The notes below the pieces were generated by a model. The model had not been told where the DNA came from. It was given only the letters and a program-made list of their open reading frames with translations, and made no database searches. Below are positions 1 to 11,161 of a stretch of DNA of 64,000 nt, one piece after another. Every line of letters starts with the position of its first letter. Positions within the stretch are counted from its first letter, which is position 1. The DNA lies in contig NZ_LT607803.1 of the NCBI RefSeq assembly GCF_900090195.1, positions 6,474,229 through 6,538,228 of the forward strand, given 5' to 3'. Position numbers and translations under genes: made by a program. The DNA comes from Variovorax sp. HW608 (lineage in GTDB: Bacteria; Pseudomonadota; Gammaproteobacteria; Burkholderiales; Burkholderiaceae_C).

Positions 1-78
1 TACGAACTGCGCTACGAACTCGACAACCGCCTCGACTGGATACCCGTGCCCCTCCAGGGCATCCTCGCGATGCTGTGA
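1..78 (+). CDS. C-terminal end of a TreS/maltokinase-type protein (partial)
   Basis: The frame is open from the first base and ends in TGA at 76-78, giving the last 25 residues of a protein that begins outside the window. The tail contains YELRYELDNRLDW followed by IPVPLQGILAML. As I recall, this resembles the extreme C terminus of maltokinase and of TreS-maltokinase fusions (a Y-E-x-x-Y-E...NRP-x-W...IPL pattern). The trehalose/glycogen genes downstream on the same strand fit that reading. Too little is present to separate a stand-alone maltokinase from the fused form or from another alpha-glucan enzyme. Confidence 0.5.
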   Translation, partial: YELRYELDNRLDWIPVPLQGILAML

Positions 79-118
79 ACCAGCCCCGGCGGCCTCAGAA
101 CTGACACAGGAGAGTTCC

Positions 119-903
119 ATGGAAAGCTTCTCGATGCATCTCGAACCGCTGCGCGCCTTCCTGATCCAGATCGGTGCCCTCCTCCCCCGGCTGCTCTTCG
201 CGGTGCTCGCGGTGGCCGTCGGCTGGCTGCTGGCGAAGGCGGTGCGCTTCGCCGTGGTGCGCGGGCTGCACGCGGTCAACTTCCAGGTGCTCACCGAGCG
301 CTCGGGCCTCGACGGCTTCCTGCGCCAGGGCGGCATGGTGTCGGATGCGACCGCGGTCTTCGGCGTGCTCGCGTACTGGATGGTGATCCTCGCCTCGCTC
401 GTGATCGCCTTCAACGGCCTGGGCCTGGCCTACGTCACCGACCTGCTCGGCCGCGTGATGTGGTTCGTGCCCAATCTCATCGTGGCCCTGCTGGTGCTGG
501 CCTTCGGCGCCTATTTCGCCCGCTTCGTCGGCGACGCGGTGAGCACCTACGGCCGCAGCACCGGCATGCAGGATTCGCTGCTGCTCGGCAAGGTCGCGCA
601 GTACGCGATTCTCCTGTTCGTGGTGCTGATCGCGCTCGACCAGGTGAAGATCGGCGGCGACATCGTGCGCCAGAGCTTCCTCATCATCCTGGCCGGCGTG
701 GTGTTCGCGCTCGCGCTGGCCTTCGGGCTCGCCGGCAAGGACTGGGCCGCGCGGCGCATCGAGGAATGGTGGCCGCGCGAACAGCCGGTGCCGCCGCGAA
801 GCAACCTGCGCGAGCCGCCGATCCAGCGTGAGGCGCCCACCCCGCCGAGGCCGCACGTCGCCGGCTGGCCGCATCGCGGCAACGACCACGACCGGCCGCA
901 TCC

Positions 904-907
<4 letters not shown>
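119..907 (+). CDS. MscS-related membrane protein with conserved TM-helix repeats
   Basis: This 262-residue protein has about five hydrophobic segments (roughly residues 18-39, 77-98, 113-135, 160-176 and 186-206). The last carries AFGLAGKDWA, which resembles the pore-lining glycine/alanine helix of small-conductance mechanosensitive channels. The layout matches the 'conserved TM helix' family related to MscS, but the cytoplasmic beta domain is absent. The C terminus (about residues 212-262) is polar and rich in Pro/Arg. The ATG follows an AGGAGAG ribosome site. Its stop overlaps the glgX GTG by four bases, so it belongs to the glycogen/trehalose operon and a role in osmotic stress is a reasonable inference. 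Gating activity cannot be read from sequence. Confidence 0.8.
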
Positions 908-3033
<2,126 letters not shown>

Positions 3034-3089
3034 GCCGCCCGGCCGCTCCGAAGGCGAATACCGCAGCGCTGCTGCGCGGAGGTTGCCCA

Positions 3090-4952
3090 ATGAAGCACCT
3101 GCACGCCATGCCCTTCGGCGCCGCGCCCCTGGACGGGCGCGGCGTGCGATTCAGGCTGTGGGCGCCCGGCCTGCCCTCCGTCACGCTCGAATGGGCGCCT
3201 GCGGGGGCATGGCGCGAGCGCGCGATGCAGCGCGTCGAGGGCGGCTGGCACGAATGCACGCTCGCCGAAGCCGCTGCCGGCGACCGCTATCGCTACCGCC
3301 TGCCCGACGGCCTGCGCGTGCCCGACCCGGCATCGCGCCGCAACCCCGACGACGTGCACGGACCGAGCGAGGTCGTCGATCCGCGCGCGTACGCATGGCA
3401 CGACGACGACTGGACCGGCCGCCCGTGGAGGGAAGCCGTCATCTACGAACTGCACATCGGCGCCTTCACGCCCGAGGGCAGCTTCGCCGGTGCCCAGCGG
3501 CGGCTCGGCGAGCTCGCGGCGCTCGGCATCACCGCGATCGAGCTGATGCCGCTGGCCGACTTTCCCGGACGGCACAACTGGGGCTACGACGGCGTGCTGC
3601 CCTTCGCGCCCGATGCCAGCTACGGCACGCCGGCCGAGCTCAAGGCCTTCGTCGATGCAGCGCATGGGCTGGGCCTGATGGTGCTGATCGACGTGGTCTA
3701 CAACCACTTCGGGCCCGAAGGCAACTACCTGCACGTCTACTGCCCGGAGTTCTTCAACCCCGCGCGGCAGACGCCATGGGGCGCGGCGATCCATTTCGAC
3801 GGGCCGGCCTCGCGCACCGTGCGCGACTTCTTCGTCCACAACGCGCTCTACTGGATCGAGGAATACCGCTTCGACGGCTTGCGCATGGATGCGGTGCATG
3901 CGATCCACGACCGCTCGGCCACGCCGATCGTCGAGGAGATCTGCACCGCGCTGCGCCAGGGCCCGGGCCGCGATCGCGAGATCCACATCGTGCTGGAGAA
4001 CGACCGCAACGAGTCCCACCGGCTCGAACGCGAGCTGGAAGGCACGCCCATCGCCGCCACCGCGCAGTGGAACGACGACCTGCACCACGCCGCCCACGTG
4101 CTGCTGACCGGCGAGACCGACGGCTACTACGCCGACTACGCGCGGCGGCCGCTGGAGCAGTTCGGCCTCGCGCTCGCGCAGGGCTTCGTCTACACCGGCC
4201 AGCCCTCGCCGTTCCGGGGCGGGGAAGCGCGCGGCGAGCCCTGCGACTATCTGCCGCCGGCCGCCTTCGTCTCCTTCCTGCAGACGCACGACCAGGTCGG
4301 CAACCGCGCGCTCGGCGAGCGCATCGATGCGCTCGCCGACCCCGCGCGCCTGCTCGCGGCGCGTGCCTGCGTGCTGCTCTCGCCGCACACGCCGATGCTG
4401 TTCATGGGCGAGGAATACGCCGCGAAGACGCCGTTCCGCTACTTCTGCGACTTCGGCCCCGAGCTGGCCGCCGCCGTGGCCGCCGGGCGGCGCGAAGAGT
4501 TCGGCGGCTTCGACGCCTTCGCGGGCGCAGGCGCGGTGGGCGGGCTCCCGGACCCGAACGACGAAGCCACCTTCCTCGCGTCGCGGCTCGACTGGAGCGA
4601 GCACAGCACCGGCTGGCACGCCGAGGCGCTGCGCACGATCGCTGCCTTGCTCGTGCTGCGCCAGATCGAGCTCGTGCCGCGCTTCGGCGACGCCACCCGC
4701 GTTGAGCGCTGGTCCTGCGAAGGCGACACCCTGCGCATCGTGTGGCAGCTCGACGAAGGCCATGGCGATGCCCGTGCGCCGGGCTGCCTGCACCTGATCG
4801 CCCACTTCGGCAGCGCGCCCGGCCGCGTTGCATGGCCGCCGGGCCGCATCGTCCACATGATGCGGGCGAGGCAAGCGCCCGGCGATGCCGCGCAGATCCA
4901 GTTGCTGCCCGGCGGCGTGTGCGCATCGATCGACGAGGCGCCCAATGACTGA
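3090..4952 (+). CDS. treZ: Malto-oligosyltrehalose trehalohydrolase TreZ
   Basis: A 620-residue GH13 enzyme that releases trehalose from the maltooligosyl-trehalose made by TreY. An N-terminal beta domain (GRGVRFRLWAPGL) precedes the barrel. Catalytic residues appear to be Asp267 (GLRMDAVHAI), Glu303 (IVLENDRNES) and Asp401 (QTHDQVGNR). DVVYNHFGPEGNYL is typical of TreZ. I chose ATG 3090 because CGGAGG sits seven bases before it and the protein then begins just ahead of the first domain. ATG 3030, in a four-base overlap with glgX, would add 20 residues and cannot be excluded. The 3' end overlaps the next gene by eight bases. Confidence 0.93.
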   Translation: MKHLHAMPFGAAPLDGRGVRFRLWAPGLPSVTLEWAPAGAWRERAMQRVEGGWHECTLAEAAAGDRYRYRLPDGLRVPDPASRRNPDDVHGPSEVVDPRAYAWHDDDWTGRPWREAVIYELHIGAFTPEGSFAGAQRRLGELAALGITAIELMPLADFPGRHNWGYDGVLPFAPDASYGTPAELKAFVDAAHGLGLMVLIDVVYNHFGPEGNYLHVYCPEFFNPARQTPWGAAIHFDGPASRTVRDFFVHNALYWIEEYRFDGLRMDAVHAIHDRSATPIVEEICTALRQGPGRDREIHIVLENDRNESHRLERELEGTPIAATAQWNDDLHHAAHVLLTGETDGYYADYARRPLEQFGLALAQGFVYTGQPSPFRGGEARGEPCDYLPPAAFVSFLQTHDQVGNRALGERIDALADPARLLAARACVLLSPHTPMLFMGEEYAAKTPFRYFCDFGPELAAAVAAGRREEFGGFDAFAGAGAVGGLPDPNDEATFLASRLDWSEHSTGWHAEALRTIAALLVLRQIELVPRFGDATRVERWSCEGDTLRIVWQLDEGHGDARAPGCLHLIAHFGSAPGRVAWPPGRIVHMMRARQAPGDAAQIQLLPGGVCASIDEAPND

Positions 4953-7900
4953 AACCGGCCCGCTGCCGCCGAACGAGGCCGAGGCGCTTCTCGCACTCTG
5001 CCGGCGCCACGGCATTGCCACCGACTACGTGGATGCCTTCGGCCACCGCCATGCCGTTTCCCACGAAGCGCTCGCGGCGCTGCTCGCCGATGCGGGCCTG
5101 GTCGCGCATTCGGGCTCCGCCGCGGCATCCGGCGGCGACCGGCCCTTCGCCGCCGCGCAGGCGACGGCCGAGCTCGATGCCTGGCGCCACCCGCTGCCGA
5201 CGGTGCAGGTCGTCGCGCCCGGCGCCGAGGCGTTCGAGATCGACGTCCGCCTGCCCAGCCAGATCGCGCACTTCAAGTGGCGCGTGGTCGACGAGAGCGG
5301 CGCGTTCCACGAAGGCGCGGTGCGCGCCGAGCGGCTCGACGTCATCGAGCGCGCGAGCTTCGAGGACGAGGCCTACGCGCACTACCGATTGCCGCTCACC
5401 CTTGCGCTGCCCGAGGGCTATCACCAGCTGAGCCTGGTGGGATTTCCCGGCGAGACCCTGCTGGTCTGTGCCCCCGTGCGCTGCCACCAGCCGGGTGCGC
5501 TGGCCAGCGATGCGCGCATCTGGGGATTCACGCTCCAGCTCTACGGACTGCGTTCGCGGCGCAACTGGGGCATCGGCGACTTCAGCGATCTCGCGGACTT
5601 CGCCGAACATGCCGCGCGCGAAGGCGCCGACGTGGTCGGCCTCAGCCCGCTGCATGCGCTGTTCCCCCACAACCCGCTGCACGCCAGTCCGTACAGCCCC
5701 TCGTCGCGTGCGCAGCTGAACGTGCTCTACATCGACGTCGAGGCGGTGCCGGACTTCCGCGATTGCGGCCCGGCCCGCGAACGCGCGCAATCGCAGACTT
5801 TCCAGGCGAGGCTGTCGGCGCTGCGTTCCGCCACGCTGATCGACTACGCCGGTGTGGCAGCCGCCAAGCACGAGGTGCTGCGGCTGCTGTATGCACACTT
5901 TCGCGGACGCAAGCCGGCCGATGCCGAATCCGCCGCCTTCGCACGCTTTCGCGAACAAGGCGGCGAAGCGCTGCATCAGCACGCGCTCTTCGACGCCCTG
6001 CAGGCGCACTTCCATGCGGTCGACGCCGACATCTGGGGCTGGCCCGAATGGCCGCCGGAGTACGGCGATCCGTCGTCGCCCGCGGTGGCCCGCTTCGCAA
6101 TCGAACACGCCGAACACGTCGGCTACTACGAGTACCTGCAGTGGCAGGCCGCACGGCAACTGGAGACCGCTGGCGAAAGAGCGAAAGCCGCCGGCATGGG
6201 CCTCGGGCTCTATCTCGATCTCGCGGTCTCGGTGGATCGCGCGGGCTCCGACGCATGGCGGCATCGCCGCACCTTCGCGCTCACGGCGCGCGTCGGTGCC
6301 CCGCCCGATGCGTTCAATCCGCGGGGGCAGGACTGGGGACTCCCGCCCCTGCGCCCCGACCGCCTGCGCACATCGCAATACCGCATCTTCATCGAGGCGC
6401 TGCGCGCCAACATGCGCGGCGCGGGCGCGATCCGCATCGACCACGTGATGATGCTGATGCGGCTCTTCTGGATTCCTGCGCAGGGCACCGCGCGCGACGG
6501 CACCTACGTGAGCTATCCGGTCCCGGAGCTGTTCGCGATCCTTGCGCTCGAAAGCCAGCGCCATCGCTGCCTCGTGATCGGCGAGGACCTCGGCACGGTG
6601 CCCGAGGAGATGCGCAACACGCTGGACCGCTACGGCGTGCTGTCGTACCGGCTGCTGTACTTCGAGCGCGACGCCGCGGGCCGGTTCCGCGCCCCGGCCG
6701 ATTACCCGCGCCAGGCCGTCGCCGCCGTGAGCACGCATGACCTGCCACCGCTCGCGGGCTGGTGGTCGGCACATGACCTGAAGGAACGGCGCGCGCTCGG
6801 CCTCGTCGACGACGCGGCGCTCGAACGCCTGCGCGAGGAACGCAGGCACGACCGGCAGCGCCTGCTCGACGCCGTGCGCGCCGACGGCCACGAATCGCTG
6901 CCCGACCCCGGCAGCGCCGAGTCGCCGCCGGGAGCCGACGATGTCGCGGCGCTGCACGCCTTCCTCGCCCGCGCGCCTTCGAGCGTGATGATGGTGCAGC
7001 TCGAAGACGCTCTTGCACAGGTCGAACAGCCGAACCTCCCCGGCACCACCGTCGAGCATCCGAACTGGCGGCGCAAGTACGCGCTGCCGGTCGAAACGCT
7101 GTGGGACGCCGAGACGATGCGAAAGCTCAACGCCGCGATGGTGCGCATCCGGCCGCAGCCGGACCGCTCGGGCGTGGACCGCGGCCGCGCACCCGCGCGC
7201 GTGCCCCGCGCGACCTACCGGCTGCAACTGCACGGCGGCTTCGATTTCCACGACGCGGCGCGCATCGTTCCCTACCTCGCGAGCCTGGGCATCAGCCACG
7301 TCTACTGCTCGCCGATCCACCGCGCGCGGCCCGGCAGCATGCATGGCTACGACGTGGTGGCGCACGACGAGATCAATCCCGAACTCGGCGGCATGCCGGC
7401 GTTCGAGCGCTTCACGCAGGCCCTGCGCCGGCACCGAATGAGCCAGCTCATCGACCTCGTGCCGAACCACATGGGCGTGCTCGGCACCGACAACCGGTGG
7501 TGGATGGACGTGCTCGAGCACGGCGCGTCCTCGCGCTACGCGCGCCACTTCGACATCGACTGGCATTCGCCGACGCCGGGCCTTCTGGGCAAGGTGCTGG
7601 TGCCGGTGCTCGGCTCGCCCTACGGCGAGGTGCTGGAGCGCGGCGAACTGCGCCTCGCATGGGATGCAGTCGACGGCGCATTCGGCATCCGCTACTACGA
7701 CCACCGCTTTCCGCTCGCGCCGAAGAGCCACGCCGTCATCGTCGAGCGCGCGGTGCGGCTGTGCCGCGAAGACACCGGCGAGACCTCGCTGCTGAACGGT
7801 ATCGCCTGGGCATTCCGCGAGCTTCCCTGTGCGCCGCCCGCCGCGCGCGACGGCTGGGACGAGCGCGAACGCCACCGGCAGCGCCTGAAATCGGAACTCG

Positions 7901-10083
7901 CCGCACTGGCCGCCGGCCGGCCGGCGATCGCCGAGGCCATCGCCGCCGCGGTCGACGAGCTCAACGCGCCCGGCCAGCGGGACGCGCTGCACGGGCTGAT
8001 CGACGCCCAGTCCTACCGGCTTGCGTACTGGCGCACCGCGGCGGACGAGATCAACTACCGCCGCTTCTTCGACGTCAACGAGCTCGCGGCGCTGCGCACC
8101 GAACGCGAAGCCGTCTTCGAAGCCACGCATGCGCTCGCACTCGATCTCGCGGCGCGCGGCTGGGTCGAGGGACTGCGCATCGACCACCCCGACGGCCTGC
8201 TGGACCCGGCGCAGTACTTCCAGCGCCTGCAGGACGGCTTCGCGCTGCGTTGCGGCGAACCCATGGGCCTCGCCGGCGCGGATGGACGGCCATTGCGACC
8301 GCTCTACGTGGTGGCCGAGAAGATCGCCGCGCCGCACGAGGAAGTGCCCGAATCCTGGGCCATCCACGGCACCACCGGCTATCGCTTCGCCAACGTCGCG
8401 AACGCGGTGCTGGTGGAGCGCGGGTCGGCCCGGCGGCTCGACAGGATCTGGCGCGCCTTCACCGGCACGCGCGAGCGCTTCGACGAGGTCGTCCGGCAGG
8501 CCAAGCACGAGGTGGTGCGCGGCGCGCTGGCCTCCGATCTCGAAGTGCTCGCGCTCACGCTGCTGCGCATCGCCAAGAGCAGCCGCCGCAGCTGCGACTA
8601 CACGCTCAACACGCTGCGCGAGATCATCGCGACGGTGGCCGCCTCGCTGACGGTCTACCGCACCTACAACGCCGACGTATCGACCGCGCAGGACAGGCAT
8701 TTCGTCGATCAGGCGGTCGAGCTCGCGCGCGAGAAGCTCCAGTTGCCGGAGGATTCGGTCTTCGGCTTCGTGCGCAACGCCTTGCTCGGCCATGCGCCGG
8801 AAGGCGCCGATGCGGCCGTCTCGCGCATGGCGGTGCGCTTCGCGCGCCGCTTCCAGCAGTTCAGCGCGCCGGCCGCTGCCAAGGGCATGGAAGACACGGC
8901 CTTCTATCGCTACTTCCCGCTCTGCTCGCTCGCCGAGGTCGGCGGCGAGCCCGACCGCATCGGCATGTCGCTGGCCGAATTCCACGAAGCCAGCGCCGAC
9001 CGCCAGCGGCGATGGCCGCACACGATGCTCGCCACCTCCACGCACGACAACAAGCGCTCCGAGGACGTGCGCCTGCGCATCGACGTGCTGTCGGAATGCC
9101 CGGGACTCTGGCGCCTCGCGCTCGGCCGCTGGCATGCGATGAATGCACCGCATCGCGGCGCGGTGTCGGCGATGCACGAATACCTTCTCTACCAGACGCT
9201 GCTCGGCACGATGGACCCCTCGACCCAAGACGCGGACGCGCGCGCGGCCTACATCGACCGCATCGAGCGCTACATGCTGAAGGCCGCGCGCGAGGGCAAG
9301 CGCGGCACCTCATGGACGCATCCCGATCCGGCCTACGAGGAGTCGCTCGCGCGTTTCGTCTACGGCGTGCTGGCGTCGGACCCGGGCAACCGCTTCCTGG
9401 GCGAGCTGCGCCGCGCCGCCGGCGCGCTGGACCGCTACGGCGCACTCAACGGCATCAGCCTCGCGCTCATCAAGTTCTGCTCGCCGGGCGTGCCGGACAT
9501 CTACCAGGGTTGCGAACTCATCGACCGCAGCCTCGTCGACCCCGACAACCGCCGGGCGGTCGACTACGCGCAGAGAGAAAGGCGCTTGCAGGAGTTGCAA
9601 TCCCTTGCATCCGGCCCCGAACCGGAACTGGCGCCCGCGGTGCGCGCACTCGTCGACACCGCCACCGACGGCCGCGCCAAGCTGTGGCTCACCTGGCGTC
9701 TCCTGGCGCTGCGCGCGCGGGAGGCGGAATTCTTCCGCGAAGGCAGCTACGAGCCGCTCGAAGTGCAGGGGCCGCGCGCGCGGCACCTCGTAGCCTTCAT
9801 GCGGCGGCATCGCGGCCGGGTGCTGATCGCGCTGGCGGTGCGCTTCTTCGCGACGCTCGACGGGCCCGCCGTCTGGCGCACCACCGGCGCGAGCAGCGGC
9901 TGGTCGGGCCAGGCGTGGGAGGGCGCCGAACTGCTCTTGCCGCCCGGGACCGGGGTGCTCGAATTCGAGGATTGCATCACGGGTATCCGCCACTATGCTT
10001 CCAGCGAGAGGCTATCGGTGGCACAGTTACTGCGCGCCTTTCCGGGAGCCGCGCTGGTCGGCGGCGAGTCCGCCGGCGCATAG
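4945..10083 (+). CDS. malQ-treY: Fused 4-alpha-glucanotransferase / malto-oligosyltrehalose synthase (MalQ-TreY)
   Basis: One uninterrupted frame of 1712 residues holds two enzymes. Residues about 1-735 are amylomaltase (GH77): GLRSRRNWGIGDF, nucleophile Asp499 in IRIDHVMML, acid Glu547 in IGEDLGTVPEE and Asp599 in STHDLPPLAGWW. Residues about 753-1712 are TreY (GH13): YRLQLHGGFDFHDAARI, Asp1080 in LRIDHPDGLLDP, Glu1125 in VVAEKI and Asp1368 in STHDNKRSEDVR. Between them lies only a short Pro/Arg-rich linker. MalQ shuffles maltodextrins, and TreY isomerises the reducing-end glucose into a trehalosyl unit for TreZ. The ATG at 4945 overlaps the treZ end. This fusion is known in proteobacteria, so it is not a sequencing artefact. 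Confidence 0.95.
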   Translation: MTETGPLPPNEAEALLALCRRHGIATDYVDAFGHRHAVSHEALAALLADAGLVAHSGSAAASGGDRPFAAAQATAELDAWRHPLPTVQVVAPGAEAFEIDVRLPSQIAHFKWRVVDESGAFHEGAVRAERLDVIERASFEDEAYAHYRLPLTLALPEGYHQLSLVGFPGETLLVCAPVRCHQPGALASDARIWGFTLQLYGLRSRRNWGIGDFSDLADFAEHAAREGADVVGLSPLHALFPHNPLHASPYSPSSRAQLNVLYIDVEAVPDFRDCGPARERAQSQTFQARLSALRSATLIDYAGVAAAKHEVLRLLYAHFRGRKPADAESAAFARFREQGGEALHQHALFDALQAHFHAVDADIWGWPEWPPEYGDPSSPAVARFAIEHAEHVGYYEYLQWQAARQLETAGERAKAAGMGLGLYLDLAVSVDRAGSDAWRHRRTFALTARVGAPPDAFNPRGQDWGLPPLRPDRLRTSQYRIFIEALRANMRGAGAIRIDHVMMLMRLFWIPAQGTARDGTYVSYPVPELFAILALESQRHRCLVIGEDLGTVPEEMRNTLDRYGVLSYRLLYFERDAAGRFRAPADYPRQAVAAVSTHDLPPLAGWWSAHDLKERRALGLVDDAALERLREERRHDRQRLLDAVRADGHESLPDPGSAESPPGADDVAALHAFLARAPSSVMMVQLEDALAQVEQPNLPGTTVEHPNWRRKYALPVETLWDAETMRKLNAAMVRIRPQPDRSGVDRGRAPARVPRATYRLQLHGGFDFHDAARIVPYLASLGISHVYCSPIHRARPGSMHGYDVVAHDEINPELGGMPAFERFTQALRRHRMSQLIDLVPNHMGVLGTDNRWWMDVLEHGASSRYARHFDIDWHSPTPGLLGKVLVPVLGSPYGEVLERGELRLAWDAVDGAFGIRYYDHRFPLAPKSHAVIVERAVRLCREDTGETSLLNGIAWAFRELPCAPPAARDGWDERERHRQRLKSELAALAAGRPAIAEAIAAAVDELNAPGQRDALHGLIDAQSYRLAYWRTAADEINYRRFFDVNELAALRTEREAVFEATHALALDLAARGWVEGLRIDHPDGLLDPAQYFQRLQDGFALRCGEPMGLAGADGRPLRPLYVVAEKIAAPHEEVPESWAIHGTTGYRFANVANAVLVERGSARRLDRIWRAFTGTRERFDEVVRQAKHEVVRGALASDLEVLALTLLRIAKSSRRSCDYTLNTLREIIATVAASLTVYRTYNADVSTAQDRHFVDQAVELAREKLQLPEDSVFGFVRNALLGHAPEGADAAVSRMAVRFARRFQQFSAPAAAKGMEDTAFYRYFPLCSLAEVGGEPDRIGMSLAEFHEASADRQRRWPHTMLATSTHDNKRSEDVRLRIDVLSECPGLWRLALGRWHAMNAPHRGAVSAMHEYLLYQTLLGTMDPSTQDADARAAYIDRIERYMLKAAREGKRGTSWTHPDPAYEESLARFVYGVLASDPGNRFLGELRRAAGALDRYGALNGISLALIKFCSPGVPDIYQGCELIDRSLVDPDNRRAVDYAQRERRLQELQSLASGPEPELAPAVRALVDTATDGRAKLWLTWRLLALRAREAEFFREGSYEPLEVQGPRARHLVAFMRRHRGRVLIALAVRFFATLDGPAVWRTTGASSGWSGQAWEGAELLLPPGTGVLEFEDCITGIRHYASSERLSVAQLLRAFPGAALVGGESAGA

Positions 10084-10095
10084 ACGGAGACATCC

Positions 10096-10359
10096 ATGAC
10101 AGCAGAGGCAATCTACTGCTTCGATACGGCGACGGTGCGGTTCGCGATCTACCCAGAGGGTGGCGGCCGCGTCGTGGCGGAAATCAGTGAAGACCCCCTG
10201 AGGGACTACTTCGGGGCAGACGGCGGCGGCGAGAGCCTGGTTCAGGCCTACGAGCGGAATGCCGGACTCATCAACGCACGGGCCCTCGAGCGCCACGTCG
10301 CGTGCTGCGGCCGGCCTGTGCTTCTTGAATCCTCGGATTTCGATCTTCTGGAGTTGTAG
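10096..10359 (+). CDS. Small DUF1488-like protein of unknown function
   Basis: An 87-residue protein without signal peptide or membrane segment. It starts at an ATG preceded by CGGAGA, 12 bases after the malQ-treY stop, and may be co-transcribed with that operon. The pattern of a beta-rich start (FDTATVRFAIYPEGGGRVVAEIS) followed by a helical part with QAYERNAGLINARALERHV resembles the DUF1488 family of short cytoplasmic proteins. That assignment is from memory of the family pattern. It ends ten bases before the convergent badK end. No function is proposed. Confidence 0.6.
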   Translation: MTAEAIYCFDTATVRFAIYPEGGGRVVAEISEDPLRDYFGADGGGESLVQAYERNAGLINARALERHVACCGRPVLLESSDFDLLEL

Positions 10360-10369
10360 CGCCCGTCCC

Positions 10370-11161
10370 TCAGCAATGCGCGAAGACCGGAGCGCGCTTC
10401 TCCAGGAACGCCTTCATGCCCTCGTGCGCATCGTCGCTCGCGAAGCGCGCGTGCAGTTGCCTGCGCTCGAATCCGATGCCTTCGGAGAGCGACCCCTCGA
10501 AGGCGCGGTTGACCGATTCCTTGATCGCGATCAGCGCCGGCAGCGAGAAGGCGGCGATCTTCGCGGCCAGTGCAAGGCTTCGGGACATCAGCTCCGCATC
10601 GGGCACCACGCGCGCGACGAGGCCGTAGCGGTCGGCTTCCAGCGCGTCGAGCATGCGGGCCGACAGGCACATGTCCATCGCCTTCGCCTTGCCGATCGCG
10701 CGCGGCAAGCGCTGCGTTCCGCCCGCGCCGGGCAGCATCGCGAGCTTGATCTCGGGCAGCGCGAACTTCGCGCTCTCGGCTGCGACGACGATGTCGCACG
10801 ACAGCGCGAGCTCGCAGCCGCCGCCCATCGCGAAGCCCGCCACCGCCGCGATCACCGGCTTGCGCACGCTGCGGATGGTCTCCCAGTTGCGCGTGATGAA
10901 CTCGGACTTGACCACGTCCATGTAGCCCCAGTCGGCCATGGCCGCGATGTCGGCGCCGGCGGCGAAGGCCTTCTCGTTGCCAGTGATCAGGATCGCGCCG
11001 ATCGATTCGTCGGCATCGAAGGCGCGCAGCGCGTCGCCGAGCGCGTCCATCAGCGCGTCGTCGAGTGCGTTCATCTGGCGCGGCCGATTCAGGGTGATGA
11101 GGCCGACGCGGCCGTGCGTCTCGACGAGCACCGGCGCCTCGGCCGTGGTGGCTTGCTTCAT
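10370..11161 (-). CDS. badK: Enoyl-CoA hydratase, BadK-like (cyclohex-1-ene-1-carboxyl-CoA hydratase)
   Basis: A 263-residue crotonase-fold protein. The oxyanion-hole segment VAGFAMGGGCELALSCD and the acidic segment ALPEIKLAMLPGAGGTQRLPR, with the Glu typical of hydratases, are both present. The ATG shares an ATGA overlap with the aliA stop, so the two are translationally coupled. Crotonases are hard to tell apart by sequence, but its place as last gene of badH-badI-aliB-aliA-badK points to hydration of cyclohex-1-ene-1-carboxyl-CoA to the 2-hydroxy compound that BadH oxidises. A generic phenylacetate/fatty-acid hydratase is the alternative. Confidence 0.85.
   Translation of the reverse strand: MKQATTAEAPVLVETHGRVGLITLNRPRQMNALDDALMDALGDALRAFDADESIGAILITGNEKAFAAGADIAAMADWGYMDVVKSEFITRNWETIRSVRKPVIAAVAGFAMGGGCELALSCDIVVAAESAKFALPEIKLAMLPGAGGTQRLPRAIGKAKAMDMCLSARMLDALEADRYGLVARVVPDAELMSRSLALAAKIAAFSLPALIAIKESVNRAFEGSLSEGIGFERRQLHARFASDDAHEGMKAFLEKRAPVFAHC

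Noticed and set aside
4402..9228. A 1608-codon open frame on the minus strand opposite treZ and malQ-treY
   Set aside because: It is antisense to two enzymes with full motif sets, has Arg/His/Val/Ala-rich low-complexity composition, and reflects third-position GC bias.
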